59,349 bases of DNA from an uncultured Lachnospiraceae bacterium. GTDB lineage: Bacteria > Bacillota > Clostridia > Lachnospirales > Lachnospiraceae. The translations under genes and the position numbers were made by a program. The first letter of the stretch is position 1, and each line of letters starts with the position of its first letter. This document shows positions 14,864 to 22,542 of this stretch, piece after piece. The notes under the pieces are model-generated. The model saw only the letters and a list, made by a program, of their open reading frames with translations. It was not told the DNA's origin and did no database searches. The stretch covers positions 1-59,349 of the forward strand of contig CANQRR010000017.1 of assembly GCA_947626285.1 (NCBI GenBank), in the 5' to 3' direction.

Positions 14864-16773
14864 GCTTCCGTGTCCTCCATCCAGATCCGCACGCACGCGT
14901 CGCTGGGCATGCGCCAGTCGCCGCGCGGCGAGAGCGCGACGCTGCCGACCTTCGGACCGTCCGGCACGCAGGAGCGCTTGAACTGCTGACTGAAGAAGCG
15001 CCGGTAAAAGGTTTTCAGCCACTTCAAAATCGTCTCTTCGTCGTAACTCCCGGCGAACGCCAGCTTCGCCACGCGGTAGATCTTCGCGGGCGGATAGCCG
15101 AAACGCAGCAGATAGTAGAGGAAAAAGTCGTGCAGTTCATAGGGACCGACGAGATCCTCCGTCTTCTGCGAAATTTGCCCATTCTCCGGCGGAAGAAGCT
15201 CCGGGCTTACCGGAGTGTCCAGCACATCCCGCAGGATCTGACTGATCGATTCGTCGCCGCAGGTATCCGCGTAGTAGCGCACCAGGTGGCGCACCAACGT
15301 CTTCGGCACGGAGCAGTTGACCCCGTACATCGACATGTGGTCGCCGTTGTAGGTGGCCCAGCCGAGCGCGAGCTCCGACATGTCGCCGGTGCCGATCACG
15401 AGCCCGCCCTTTTTGTTCGCGAGGTCCATGAGCACCTGTGTGCGCTCCCGCGCCTGAGCGTTCTCATACGTCACATCATGTACGGACGGATCCTGTCCGA
15501 TATCTTTAAAATGCTGCTCCACCGACGCACGAATGTCTACTTCCAGAAGCTCCGCGCCCAGTCTGCGCGTCAGCTCGCAGGCGTTGCGGTAGGTGCGGTC
15601 CGTCGTCCCGAAGCCCGGCATCGTCACCGCCGTCATCTGATTGTGCGGCAACCCCAGCAGATCGAACGCCTTCGTCATGACGAGCAGCGCCAGCGTGGAA
15701 TCCAGTCCGCCTGAGATCCCGACCACCGCACACTGCGATCCCGTGTGCTGCAGCCGTTTCTTCAGCCCAAGCGCCTGGATCGTCAGGATCTCCTCGCAGC
15801 GCTTGTCCCGATCCGCTTTTCCCGACGGCACGAACGGTGCCGGATCGAAAGCGCGCGTAAGCTCAGTCTCTTCCTCTTCCAGAGAAAACCAGCATTTCTC
15901 GTACGCCGCGTCCTCATCCGGCGCAAAGGTCGTCATCCTGCGCCGCTCCTCCCGAAGCCGTGCGATATCAAATTCCGTGCAGGTCACGCCGCAGGCAAAG
16001 CGGGACGACTGAGCAAGGATATGCCCGTTCTCCGCCAGCAGATTGTGGCCGCCGAAGACGAGATCCTGCGTCGACTCCCCCTCCCCCGCACTCGCGTAGA
16101 TATAGCCGCACAGAAGACGCGCCGACTGTCCGGCGATCAGCGCCTCGCGGTAGGAATCCTTCCCAACCACCTCGTCGCTCGCCGACAGGTTCACGATCAC
16201 ATTCGCCCCGGCCAGAGCGTGCGCCGTGCTCGGCGGATTCGGCGCCCAGAGGTCCTCGCAGATCTCCGCCGCCACACAAAGCTCCTTCGGAGCATTCGCG
16301 CAGAAAAGAAGCTCCGTCCCGAACGGCACTTCCTCCTCTTCCCCCTCGAAAGGAATCCAATCCACATCCGGGCTGCCCGGCGTGAAATAACGCACCTCGT
16401 AGAATTCGTTGTAATTCGGCAGATACCGCTTCGGCACAAGCCCGAGCAGATGCCCGCCGCTGATAGCCGCGGCCACGTTGTAGAGCTTCCCGTCCTTCTC
16501 CCACGGAAGCCCGACAAAGACCAGACCTTCCTGCCCAGCCGTATGCTCGATCACACGGGACAGTCCTTCCCGCGCCGCGTCGAGCAGCTTCTCCTGCCAG
16601 AACAGATCCCCGCAGGTGTAGCCGGTCAGGCACAGCTCCGGGAACACGATGATCTTCGCCTTCTGCGCATACGCCTCATCGAGCGAACGACAAATGCTCT
16701 CCGCGTTGTAGATACAGTCCGCCACTCTGATCTCCGGCGTCACCGCCGCAACTTTGATAAATCCGTCTTTCAT
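14860..16773 (-). CDS. nadE: Glutamine-dependent NAD(+) synthetase
   Basis: A 637-residue two-domain enzyme that turns deamido-NAD into NAD using ATP and glutamine. Residues 1-280 are the nitrilase-type glutaminase: IIVFPELCLTGYTC (Glu45 with the loop), PKRYLPNYNEFYE (Lys) and CVAAEICEDLWAP (Cys nucleophile). Residues from about 330 are the synthetase, with the PP-loop VVGISGGLDSTLAL, followed by GFGTTDRTYRNA and GTGDMSELALGWATYNGDHM. Length is normal for the bacterial fused form. It is the second gene after hslO, 15 bases downstream. Confidence 0.96.
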   Translation of the reverse strand: MKDGFIKVAAVTPEIRVADCIYNAESICRSLDEAYAQKAKIIVFPELCLTGYTCGDLFWQEKLLDAAREGLSRVIEHTAGQEGLVFVGLPWEKDGKLYNVAAAISGGHLLGLVPKRYLPNYNEFYEVRYFTPGSPDVDWIPFEGEEEEVPFGTELLFCANAPKELCVAAEICEDLWAPNPPSTAHALAGANVIVNLSASDEVVGKDSYREALIAGQSARLLCGYIYASAGEGESTQDLVFGGHNLLAENGHILAQSSRFACGVTCTEFDIARLREERRRMTTFAPDEDAAYEKCWFSLEEEETELTRAFDPAPFVPSGKADRDKRCEEILTIQALGLKKRLQHTGSQCAVVGISGGLDSTLALLVMTKAFDLLGLPHNQMTAVTMPGFGTTDRTYRNACELTRRLGAELLEVDIRASVEQHFKDIGQDPSVHDVTYENAQARERTQVLMDLANKKGGLVIGTGDMSELALGWATYNGDHMSMYGVNCSVPKTLVRHLVRYYADTCGDESISQILRDVLDTPVSPELLPPENGQISQKTEDLVGPYELHDFFLYYLLRFGYPPAKIYRVAKLAFAGSYDEETILKWLKTFYRRFFSQQFKRSCVPDGPKVGSVALSPRGDWRMPSDACVRIWMEDTEA

Positions 16774-16788
16774 AATTATATCCTTTCC

Positions 16789-17667
16789 TCAACGGCTGCT
16801 CCGCCGCAGCAGCTCCCGCAGCTCGTTCGGCGTCAGCTGGTATTTCTTATTGCAGAAATGACAGTCCACCTCAATCGGCTCCCCATCGTCGATCATCTCC
16901 TGCAGATCCTTGCGTCCAATGCTGATCAGCGCGCGCTCGATGCGCTCGCGCGAGCAGTCGCAACGGTACTGCGCCGGGATCGTGTCGTTGATCTCCAGTC
17001 CGAATTCCCCCAACAGTTCCTCCAGAATCTGCTCCGGCGTCAATCCCCGGTCCAGCAGAGCCGTCACAGAAGTCACCTCGGAGAGCTTCTGCTCCAGCCG
17101 CGCGACGATCTCCTCCGGCGCGAACGGCATGAGCTGGATGATAAATCCTCCCGCCTGGCGCACCGTGTTGCCCTTGTCCAACAGCACGCCGAGCCCCACC
17201 GAAGACGGCACCTGCTCCGACACCGCAAAATAGTAGGTCAGATCATCTCCGATCTCCCCGGTCTGCAGCTCGCACTGACCGTTATACGGCTCCCTCATGC
17301 CAAGATCCTTGATCACGTTCAGAATGCCGTTTCCGACCGCGCCGCCGACGTCAAGCTTCCCCTTGTCGTTCGCGTGCAGGAGCACCGCCGGATTCTGCAC
17401 ATAGCCCTTCACATTCGCTGACGAGTCCGCCGTGACCGTGATCCCGCCGATCGGCCCGTCCCCCTTGATCTGGAGCGTGAGCAGGTTCTTCTCACCCTTC
17501 ATCATCGCGCCCATCATCGCGCCCGCCGTCAGCAGCCGCCCCAGCGCCGCCGTCGCCACCGGGCTTGTGTTGTGAAATCCCCGCGCCGTCTCCACAGTCT
17601 CCCTCGTCGTCGCCGCGAACGCGCGGATCTGGCTGTCCGCCGCCGTCGCCCTCACAATGTAATCCAT
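16789..17667 (-). CDS. hslO: Hsp33 redox-regulated chaperone
   Basis: A 292-residue protein. N-terminal MDYIVRATAADSQIRAFAATT and TSPVATAALGRLLTAGAMMG are Hsp33 signatures. The zinc/redox switch is complete: CDCSRERIERAL and DCHFCNKKYQL, giving the C-x-C and C-x-x-C pairs. In the cell it becomes a holdase when oxidised. It lies upstream of nadE in the same unit. The start has an AAAGGA-like site. Nothing odd. Confidence 0.96.
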   Translation of the reverse strand: MDYIVRATAADSQIRAFAATTRETVETARGFHNTSPVATAALGRLLTAGAMMGAMMKGEKNLLTLQIKGDGPIGGITVTADSSANVKGYVQNPAVLLHANDKGKLDVGGAVGNGILNVIKDLGMREPYNGQCELQTGEIGDDLTYYFAVSEQVPSSVGLGVLLDKGNTVRQAGGFIIQLMPFAPEEIVARLEQKLSEVTSVTALLDRGLTPEQILEELLGEFGLEINDTIPAQYRCDCSRERIERALISIGRKDLQEMIDDGEPIEVDCHFCNKKYQLTPNELRELLRRSSR

Positions 17668-17765
17668 GCTCTGTCTGTTCCTTTCTCCGTTTATCTTGTC
17701 TAAAACAGGGCATCCATGCGAATGCCCCTACTTACTTTCATTTGTACAACATTATTCAGGCAGAT

Positions 17766-18107
17766 TTATTGAATATTCTCTGTCAGAGCTACAAGCTGCT
17801 CCCGTAACTTTGTAAAATCTTCTGTCACCGTCTGATATACATCTCCTATCTTCAAGGTCTGATATTTATGTGCTGCTATATCTCTGAGACCTGCGGCCGC
17901 TTTCCACGGAATCTCTTTATGCTCCTGCCTCGTTTCATCAGTGATGTTCTTAACCAACTCACCTATATTGATCACAGTCATGCAAACTGCCCTTTTTAAC
18001 ATCTCATCGGAATTGAATTCTTCCAGATTTTTATCCTGTATCATGTCGGCTGCTATATCTATTTCCTGAATGATCTTTTTTATAATCTGTTCATCCCTGT
18101 GATTCAT
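17766..18107 (-). CDS. HepT-like HEPN ribonuclease toxin
   Basis: A 113-residue all-alpha protein (DUF86/HepT). The start at 18107, MNHRDEQIIKKIIQEID, has a GGTGG site. CMTVINIGELVKNITDE is the family's helix 3, and the nuclease motif R-x4-H is present as RDIAAHKYQ. Toxins of this class cleave RNA and are silenced when the MntA partner adds AMP to a tyrosine near the motif; Tyr after HK fits that site. It overlaps the mntA-like gene by 17 bases, the normal arrangement for type VII systems. Confidence 0.88.
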   Translation of the reverse strand: MNHRDEQIIKKIIQEIDIAADMIQDKNLEEFNSDEMLKRAVCMTVINIGELVKNITDETRQEHKEIPWKAAAGLRDIAAHKYQTLKIGDVYQTVTEDFTKLREQLVALTENIQ

Positions 18108-18384
18108 ATAGAGGCACCACCTTTCCCAGCTCAATCAGAGAACCGTCCTCAATTGGCCCATGTACAACGTCGACTTCTGCATTCAGTATCTCTTCCAGAC
18201 GATACTTAAGCGCATTGAGAGTCAGAAGGGATACCGAAGCCGTAATGAACTCTACCAGCAAGTCAACATCACTCTGCTCGTGATTCGTTCCGTTTGCATA
18301 AGAACCAAACAGCTCAACCCTTTTTATCGGAAACTCCGTAACTGCTACACGAACTCCCTGTTTTATCTTTCTGATGTCAAGCAT
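18091..18384 (-). CDS. MntA-like nucleotidyltransferase antitoxin
   Basis: A 97-residue minimal nucleotidyltransferase. RVELFGSYANGTNHEQSDVDLLVEF has the GS-x10-DxD catalytic pattern (Ser28, Asp39, Asp41), so it looks enzymatically active. It would AMPylate and neutralise the HEPN protein next door. I chose the ATG at 18384 because of the very strong AAAGGAGGG site upstream of it; six more codons in frame precede it without a site. The C-terminal part (ILNAEVDVVHGP) supplies the third acidic residue. Confidence 0.9.
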   Translation of the reverse strand: MLDIRKIKQGVRVAVTEFPIKRVELFGSYANGTNHEQSDVDLLVEFITASVSLLTLNALKYRLEEILNAEVDVVHGPIEDGSLIELGKVVPLYESQG

Positions 18385-18618
18385 AGGTATCCCTCCTTTC
18401 ATACTTGTTATCTGAACCGTGACGACTTCACCTGTAGCTTTTGATCATTCCAGCTTCGCTTATGCTCCCGCTCTGGTCCAATACTTTCGCGAACATTATA
18501 TCACTCTCGCTTTTCTCATACAACAGCTTTTTCGATCGTGTGTCAATGTATAGACAAATCTTTTCAGATATGTTATTGTTTAAAAACTGATTAAACCAAG
18601 ATATGAAAAGGTGATCTC

Positions 18619-19476
18619 ATGTTGGAGATTTTACTGGACAGTCTGATCGACTGTCTGAAACTGCTGCCGTTTCTGTATCTGTCTTACCTCGCGGTGGAGT
18701 ACACAGAGCACAGGATGAGTGCTAAGACAAAGGAAATGATATACCGCGCCGGGAAGGCGGGGCCGCTTTTGGGCAGTCTGATCGGGACGGTCCCGCAGTG
18801 TGGGTTTGCCGCAGCGGCCGCGGGACTTTTTGCGGGCGGAGTGGTATCGCCGGGTACGCTTCTCTCCGTGTTTCTTGCGACCTCGGACGAAATGCTGCCT
18901 GTCATGCTCGCGCAGGGGACGAACGGGACGACGATCGCAAAAATTCTTGCGGCGAAAGCGGTCGTGGCGACTGTCGCGGGTATGTTAGTTGATTTTACTC
19001 TGGAAACGATTCTGGGACGGCGGGGTCCGATCCCGGAGCATATGGATATGTGCGAGCACGGGCACTGCGGATGTGAACACCACGGGATTTGGTATTCGGC
19101 GCTGAACCATACGCTGAAGACGGCGCTGTTTCTCTTTGTGATCACACTCGTGCTGGGCTTTGGGATGAACCGTTTCGCGGCGTCCGGACTTGCAGGAAAT
19201 ATCGTGAAGAATTCGGGACTTGAGGCGATCACGGCGGCAATCATAGGCGTGATCCCGAACTGCGCGGCCTCCGTGCTGGTGACGGAGCTGTTTCTCGAAG
19301 GTGTGTTGAGCGGAGTCGGACTGTTCGCAGGACTGTTGTGCGGCACGGGGACGGGACTTCTGGTGCTCTACCGGGAAAACCGGAACCTGAAAGAGAATCT
19401 TGCGCTGACGGCTGTGCTGGCAGTGATCAGTATCATCGCCGGTATCGTGCTGGGGCGGCTGATCAGAATCTTATGA
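18619..19476 (+). CDS. ArsP_2-family putative heavy-metal (manganese/arsenic) efflux permease
   Basis: A 285-residue membrane protein of the PF11449-like 10-TM family. It holds two related halves: GSLIGTVPQCGFAAAAAGLFAGG (residues 54-76) and AAIIGVIPNCAASVLVTELFLEGVLSG (213-239), each with the G-x2-P-x-C core. Between them is a cytoplasmic loop MDMCEHGHCGCEHHG, rich in Cys and His, able to hold a metal. Close relatives are annotated as manganese or arsenic exporters; I cannot choose. It may belong with the P-type ATPase region functionally, though 15 kb away. A GAAAAGG site precedes the ATG. Confidence 0.85.
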   Translation: MLEILLDSLIDCLKLLPFLYLSYLAVEYTEHRMSAKTKEMIYRAGKAGPLLGSLIGTVPQCGFAAAAAGLFAGGVVSPGTLLSVFLATSDEMLPVMLAQGTNGTTIAKILAAKAVVATVAGMLVDFTLETILGRRGPIPEHMDMCEHGHCGCEHHGIWYSALNHTLKTALFLFVITLVLGFGMNRFAASGLAGNIVKNSGLEAITAAIIGVIPNCAASVLVTELFLEGVLSGVGLFAGLLCGTGTGLLVLYRENRNLKENLALTAVLAVISIIAGIVLGRLIRIL

Positions 19477-19558
19477 CAAACATGCTGTGAAAGATTTTAG
19501 TATAGAACGTTGCGTGTAAAACTGGGAATTTGAAAATTCGGGAGGAAGGCGTATATTT

Positions 19559-20914
19559 TTGAAAACAGAAATCAGCTCTGGGAAGAAGCTGTTGTTCAGC
19601 GGCAGAGACCTGCGGGGATTGATCGTTCCCCTGATCATTGAGCAGTTTCTCGCGATCTTTGTCGGGCTTGCGGATTCGGTCATGGTGGCGTCTGTGGGAG
19701 AGGCGGCGGTCTCCGCGGTTTCCCTGATCGATACGATCATGATCCTGCTGATCAACATCTTCACGGCTCTCGCGACAGGAGGCGCGATCGTGGCGGGGCA
19801 GGCGCTCGGCCGGAGGCACGAGGAGGCCGGCTGCGAGGCGCTGGAGCAGACGCTTCTGTTTTCGACGGCGTTCTCCCTGCTTATCATGGCGCTGGTGTAT
19901 GCGGGAAAATGGTTTATCCTGCATGTCGTGTTCGGAAAGATCGAACCGGACGTCATGGCGAACTGCAACACCTACCTGATGATCGTGACAGCCTCGATCC
20001 CGTTTCTGGCTGTCTACAACTGCGGCGCGGCCGCGTTCCGGGCGACCGGTGACTCGCGCACGCCAATGTTCCTGTCCCTTGTCATGAACGGGATGAATAT
20101 CATCGGAAACGGAATCCTCCTGTACGGACTCGGATTCGGCGTGGAGGGCGCGGCGATCCCGACGCTTGTATCCCGCGCTTTCGCTGGCGTCTGGATGCTG
20201 TGTCTGATCTGCGATAAAAAGAGGACGCTGCATGTGCGGACGCTGTCCGGGTTGCGGCTGAATACGCATGTGCTTCGGAAGATCCTCCATATAGGGATTC
20301 CCTACGGACTGGAAAACAGCATGTTCCAGCTCGGCAAGATTCTCGTGCTGAGCGTTGTCTCCGGCTTCGGCACGGTTTCGATCGCAGCGAACGCGGTCAG
20401 CAACAGTGTCTGCAATTTCGCGGTGCTCGGCGGCATGTCGATGGGATACGCGCTGTCCTCGGTGGCAGCGCAGTGCGTCGGAGCGGGGGATTATGAGCAG
20501 GCTAGGTACTACACACGCAAGCTGCTTTTGTATTCCTATGTCTCGATGGTCGTGATGAATCTTCTGATCCTTGTGATGATGCCGACAGCGATACGCGTCT
20601 ACAATCTGTCGCCGGAGACCGGGGCGATGGCAAGGCGGATCATCCTGTATCACGTGGTGATGTCCACACTGATCTGGCCTGCCTCATTTACCCTGCCGAA
20701 TGTGCTCCGCGCGGCAAACGACGTCGGTTTCTGCATGTGGGTATCAATCCTTTCCATGTGGACCTTCCGCGTCGGCTTCAGCTATGTGCTTGGGCAGTTC
20801 GCGGGGATGGGCGTGCTCGGCGTCTGGGTGGCGATGACGATCGACTGGGCGGTGCGCGTCGTGTTTTTCGTCTGGCGATACCGGGGGACGAAATGGCAGC
20901 TGAAGGAAGTCTAA
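19559..20914 (+). CDS. MATE family efflux transporter, TTG start
   Basis: A 451-residue, twelve-helix exporter. GRDLRGLIVPLIIEQFLAIF and GLADSVMVASVGEAAVSAVSL match the MATE N-lobe; the second lobe starts near residue 245 (KILHIGIPYGLENSMFQ), with GTVSIAANAVSN as its family signature. It should extrude a cationic drug or metabolite against Na+ or H+. The start codon is TTG at 19559, nine bases after GGGAGGAAGG. No other ATG near has a ribosome site. Gene order places it right after the metal permease, with an 82-base gap. Confidence 0.93.
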   Translation: MKTEISSGKKLLFSGRDLRGLIVPLIIEQFLAIFVGLADSVMVASVGEAAVSAVSLIDTIMILLINIFTALATGGAIVAGQALGRRHEEAGCEALEQTLLFSTAFSLLIMALVYAGKWFILHVVFGKIEPDVMANCNTYLMIVTASIPFLAVYNCGAAAFRATGDSRTPMFLSLVMNGMNIIGNGILLYGLGFGVEGAAIPTLVSRAFAGVWMLCLICDKKRTLHVRTLSGLRLNTHVLRKILHIGIPYGLENSMFQLGKILVLSVVSGFGTVSIAANAVSNSVCNFAVLGGMSMGYALSSVAAQCVGAGDYEQARYYTRKLLLYSYVSMVVMNLLILVMMPTAIRVYNLSPETGAMARRIILYHVVMSTLIWPASFTLPNVLRAANDVGFCMWVSILSMWTFRVGFSYVLGQFAGMGVLGVWVAMTIDWAVRVVFFVWRYRGTKWQLKEV

Positions 20915-21054
20915 GAAATTCATTTGTTTTTTACCCAATATCTTAGAAAATTACCATGGAAAAGTCCGGCTGAATGGTGTAAACTGTACTTAACATGCAA
21001 GTCCCGCGATCCGGCGGGTAGAAACGGAAATCTTTTATTCAGGAGGACGTATCT

Positions 21055-22476
21055 ATGTTAGTAAACACAAAGGCACGAGTTGGCGTTTTCTCGATCGCGC
21101 TCGGAGCGTATCTGCCGCAGTTCCCGTCTCTGGTACCGGAATTTGAGAGCCAGTATGAGGCGTTCAAGAAGACGCTTCCGGACACGGTTGAGATCATCGA
21201 CGGCGGCATGGTGACGACAAAAGAGCTGTCTCAGGCAGCCGGGGACAAGTTCCGCGCGGCGGACGTCGACCTCGTGATCATGCAGCTTCTGACCTATGCG
21301 ACATCCTACAATATGCTCCCGGCAGTGCGCGACCTCGATGTTCCGGTCGTTCTGGTGAACGTGCAGAAGCTCAAAGCGCCGGACTACGCGAACACGGACA
21401 CGCCGAAGTGGCTCGGCGAGCTCTACGCCTGCGGCGCCGTCGGCGAGATGGTCGCGGACCTTGAGCGCGCGGGCAAGCGCCACGCGGTCATCACCGGCGT
21501 CGTCGAGGGCGGCGATCCGTACGTGCAGCATGAGATCGAGGACTGGTGCAAGGCGGCGCAGGTGCGCAGAAGATTCCGCGACACGAACCTCGCGCAGATT
21601 GGCAGACCGTATCCGGGCATGATGGATCTCTACATCGACGAGACGAACCTGTACCACAGAATGTGGCTCTACACGAAGCAGTTCGACTGGGAGAAGATGT
21701 GGGCGATCGCCGACGACATCACCGACGAGGACGCGATCCGCGCGAAAGCGCAGGACATCCTCGACACCTTTGATATCGAGGGCGGCGGCACCATCGAGAA
21801 GGTCTGGGATATGGCGAAATACGTGGTGGCGTTTGAGCAGTGGGTGAAGGACGAGCAGATCGGCTTCGTCGCCTCCCACTATGACGGCTTCGCGCAGGGC
21901 GTCGCGGGCAAACTCGACAGCATGCTGATCCCGGCGTTCTCCATGCTGATCAAGCAGGGCACTGCATGCGCTGTTGAGGGCGACATCAAGGTCGCGATGG
22001 CGATGAGCATCCTGAAGACGATCTCCGGGACCGGCCAGCTCTCCGAGATGTACTCCATCGACTTCAACGAAGACATCTGCATCATCGGACACTCAGGCTC
22101 GGGCGACGCGGACATTTCCCAGGCGAAAAAGCCGACCATGAAGATCGTTCCGGTCTTCCACGGCAAGACGGGCGGCGGCTACCTGACCCAGTTCTATCCG
22201 CCGACCGGTCCGGTCACCTATCTCGGCATCACACAGGACAAGGACGGCCACTTCAAGTTCGTCGTCGCCGAGGGCGTCAACGAGGAAGGTCCGATCTTCA
22301 TGTTCGGCGATACCAACATGCGGACACGCTTCACCTGCGGCGCGAGAGAGTTCTGCAACAAGTGGAGCGAAGCCGGCCCGACGCATCACATGGCGGCCGC
22401 GGTCGGCAGACACATCGACACGATCCTGAAAGTCGCGAAGATCTTCAACGTGCCGGTGGATATTGTGACGAGATAA
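21055..22476 (+). CDS. L-fucose/L-arabinose isomerase family protein
   Basis: A 473-residue protein of the FucI/AraA superfamily. It opens ARVGVFSIALGAYLPQFPSL and has DLVIMQLLTYATSYNMLP, where ketol isomerases show the NTFSPA-like region, and NEDICIIGHSGSGDADI, the metal-ligand loop. Expected metal ligands would be two Glu and two His; His-rich points exist (VFHGKTGGG, GPTHHMAAAVGRH), but the first Glu is not obvious. Substrate unknown; genes for arabinose or fucose use are not adjacent. An AGGAGG site is present. A clear terminator follows at 22487-22521. Confidence 0.85.
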   Translation: MLVNTKARVGVFSIALGAYLPQFPSLVPEFESQYEAFKKTLPDTVEIIDGGMVTTKELSQAAGDKFRAADVDLVIMQLLTYATSYNMLPAVRDLDVPVVLVNVQKLKAPDYANTDTPKWLGELYACGAVGEMVADLERAGKRHAVITGVVEGGDPYVQHEIEDWCKAAQVRRRFRDTNLAQIGRPYPGMMDLYIDETNLYHRMWLYTKQFDWEKMWAIADDITDEDAIRAKAQDILDTFDIEGGGTIEKVWDMAKYVVAFEQWVKDEQIGFVASHYDGFAQGVAGKLDSMLIPAFSMLIKQGTACAVEGDIKVAMAMSILKTISGTGQLSEMYSIDFNEDICIIGHSGSGDADISQAKKPTMKIVPVFHGKTGGGYLTQFYPPTGPVTYLGITQDKDGHFKFVVAEGVNEEGPIFMFGDTNMRTRFTCGAREFCNKWSEAGPTHHMAAAVGRHIDTILKVAKIFNVPVDIVTR

Positions 22477-22486
22477 ACGGCTGTGT

Positions 22487-22521
22487 CTCTGCCGCGACCT
22501 GACCGTCGCGGCAGAGTTTTT
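22487..22521 (+). terminator. Terminator after the isomerase-like gene
   Basis: CTCTGCCGCGA (22487-22497) and TCGCGGCAGAG (22506-22516) form a perfect 11-bp stem with an 8-base loop. Five T follow. It separates the isomerase gene from the ABC exporter genes, so the latter need a separate promoter. Confidence 0.9.
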
Positions 22522-22542
22522 AATAAGGATCAGGAGGGAGCT

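Noticed and set aside
14602-15714. 370-codon plus-strand frame spanning the end of the AEC gene and nadE
   Set aside because: It is a shadow of both genes with low-complexity Arg/His-rich content; the NadE motifs are on the minus strand.
18403-18618. Possible regulatory RNA before the metal permease gene
   Set aside because: No convincing stems or riboswitch consensus; only a ribosome site before 18619 was clear.
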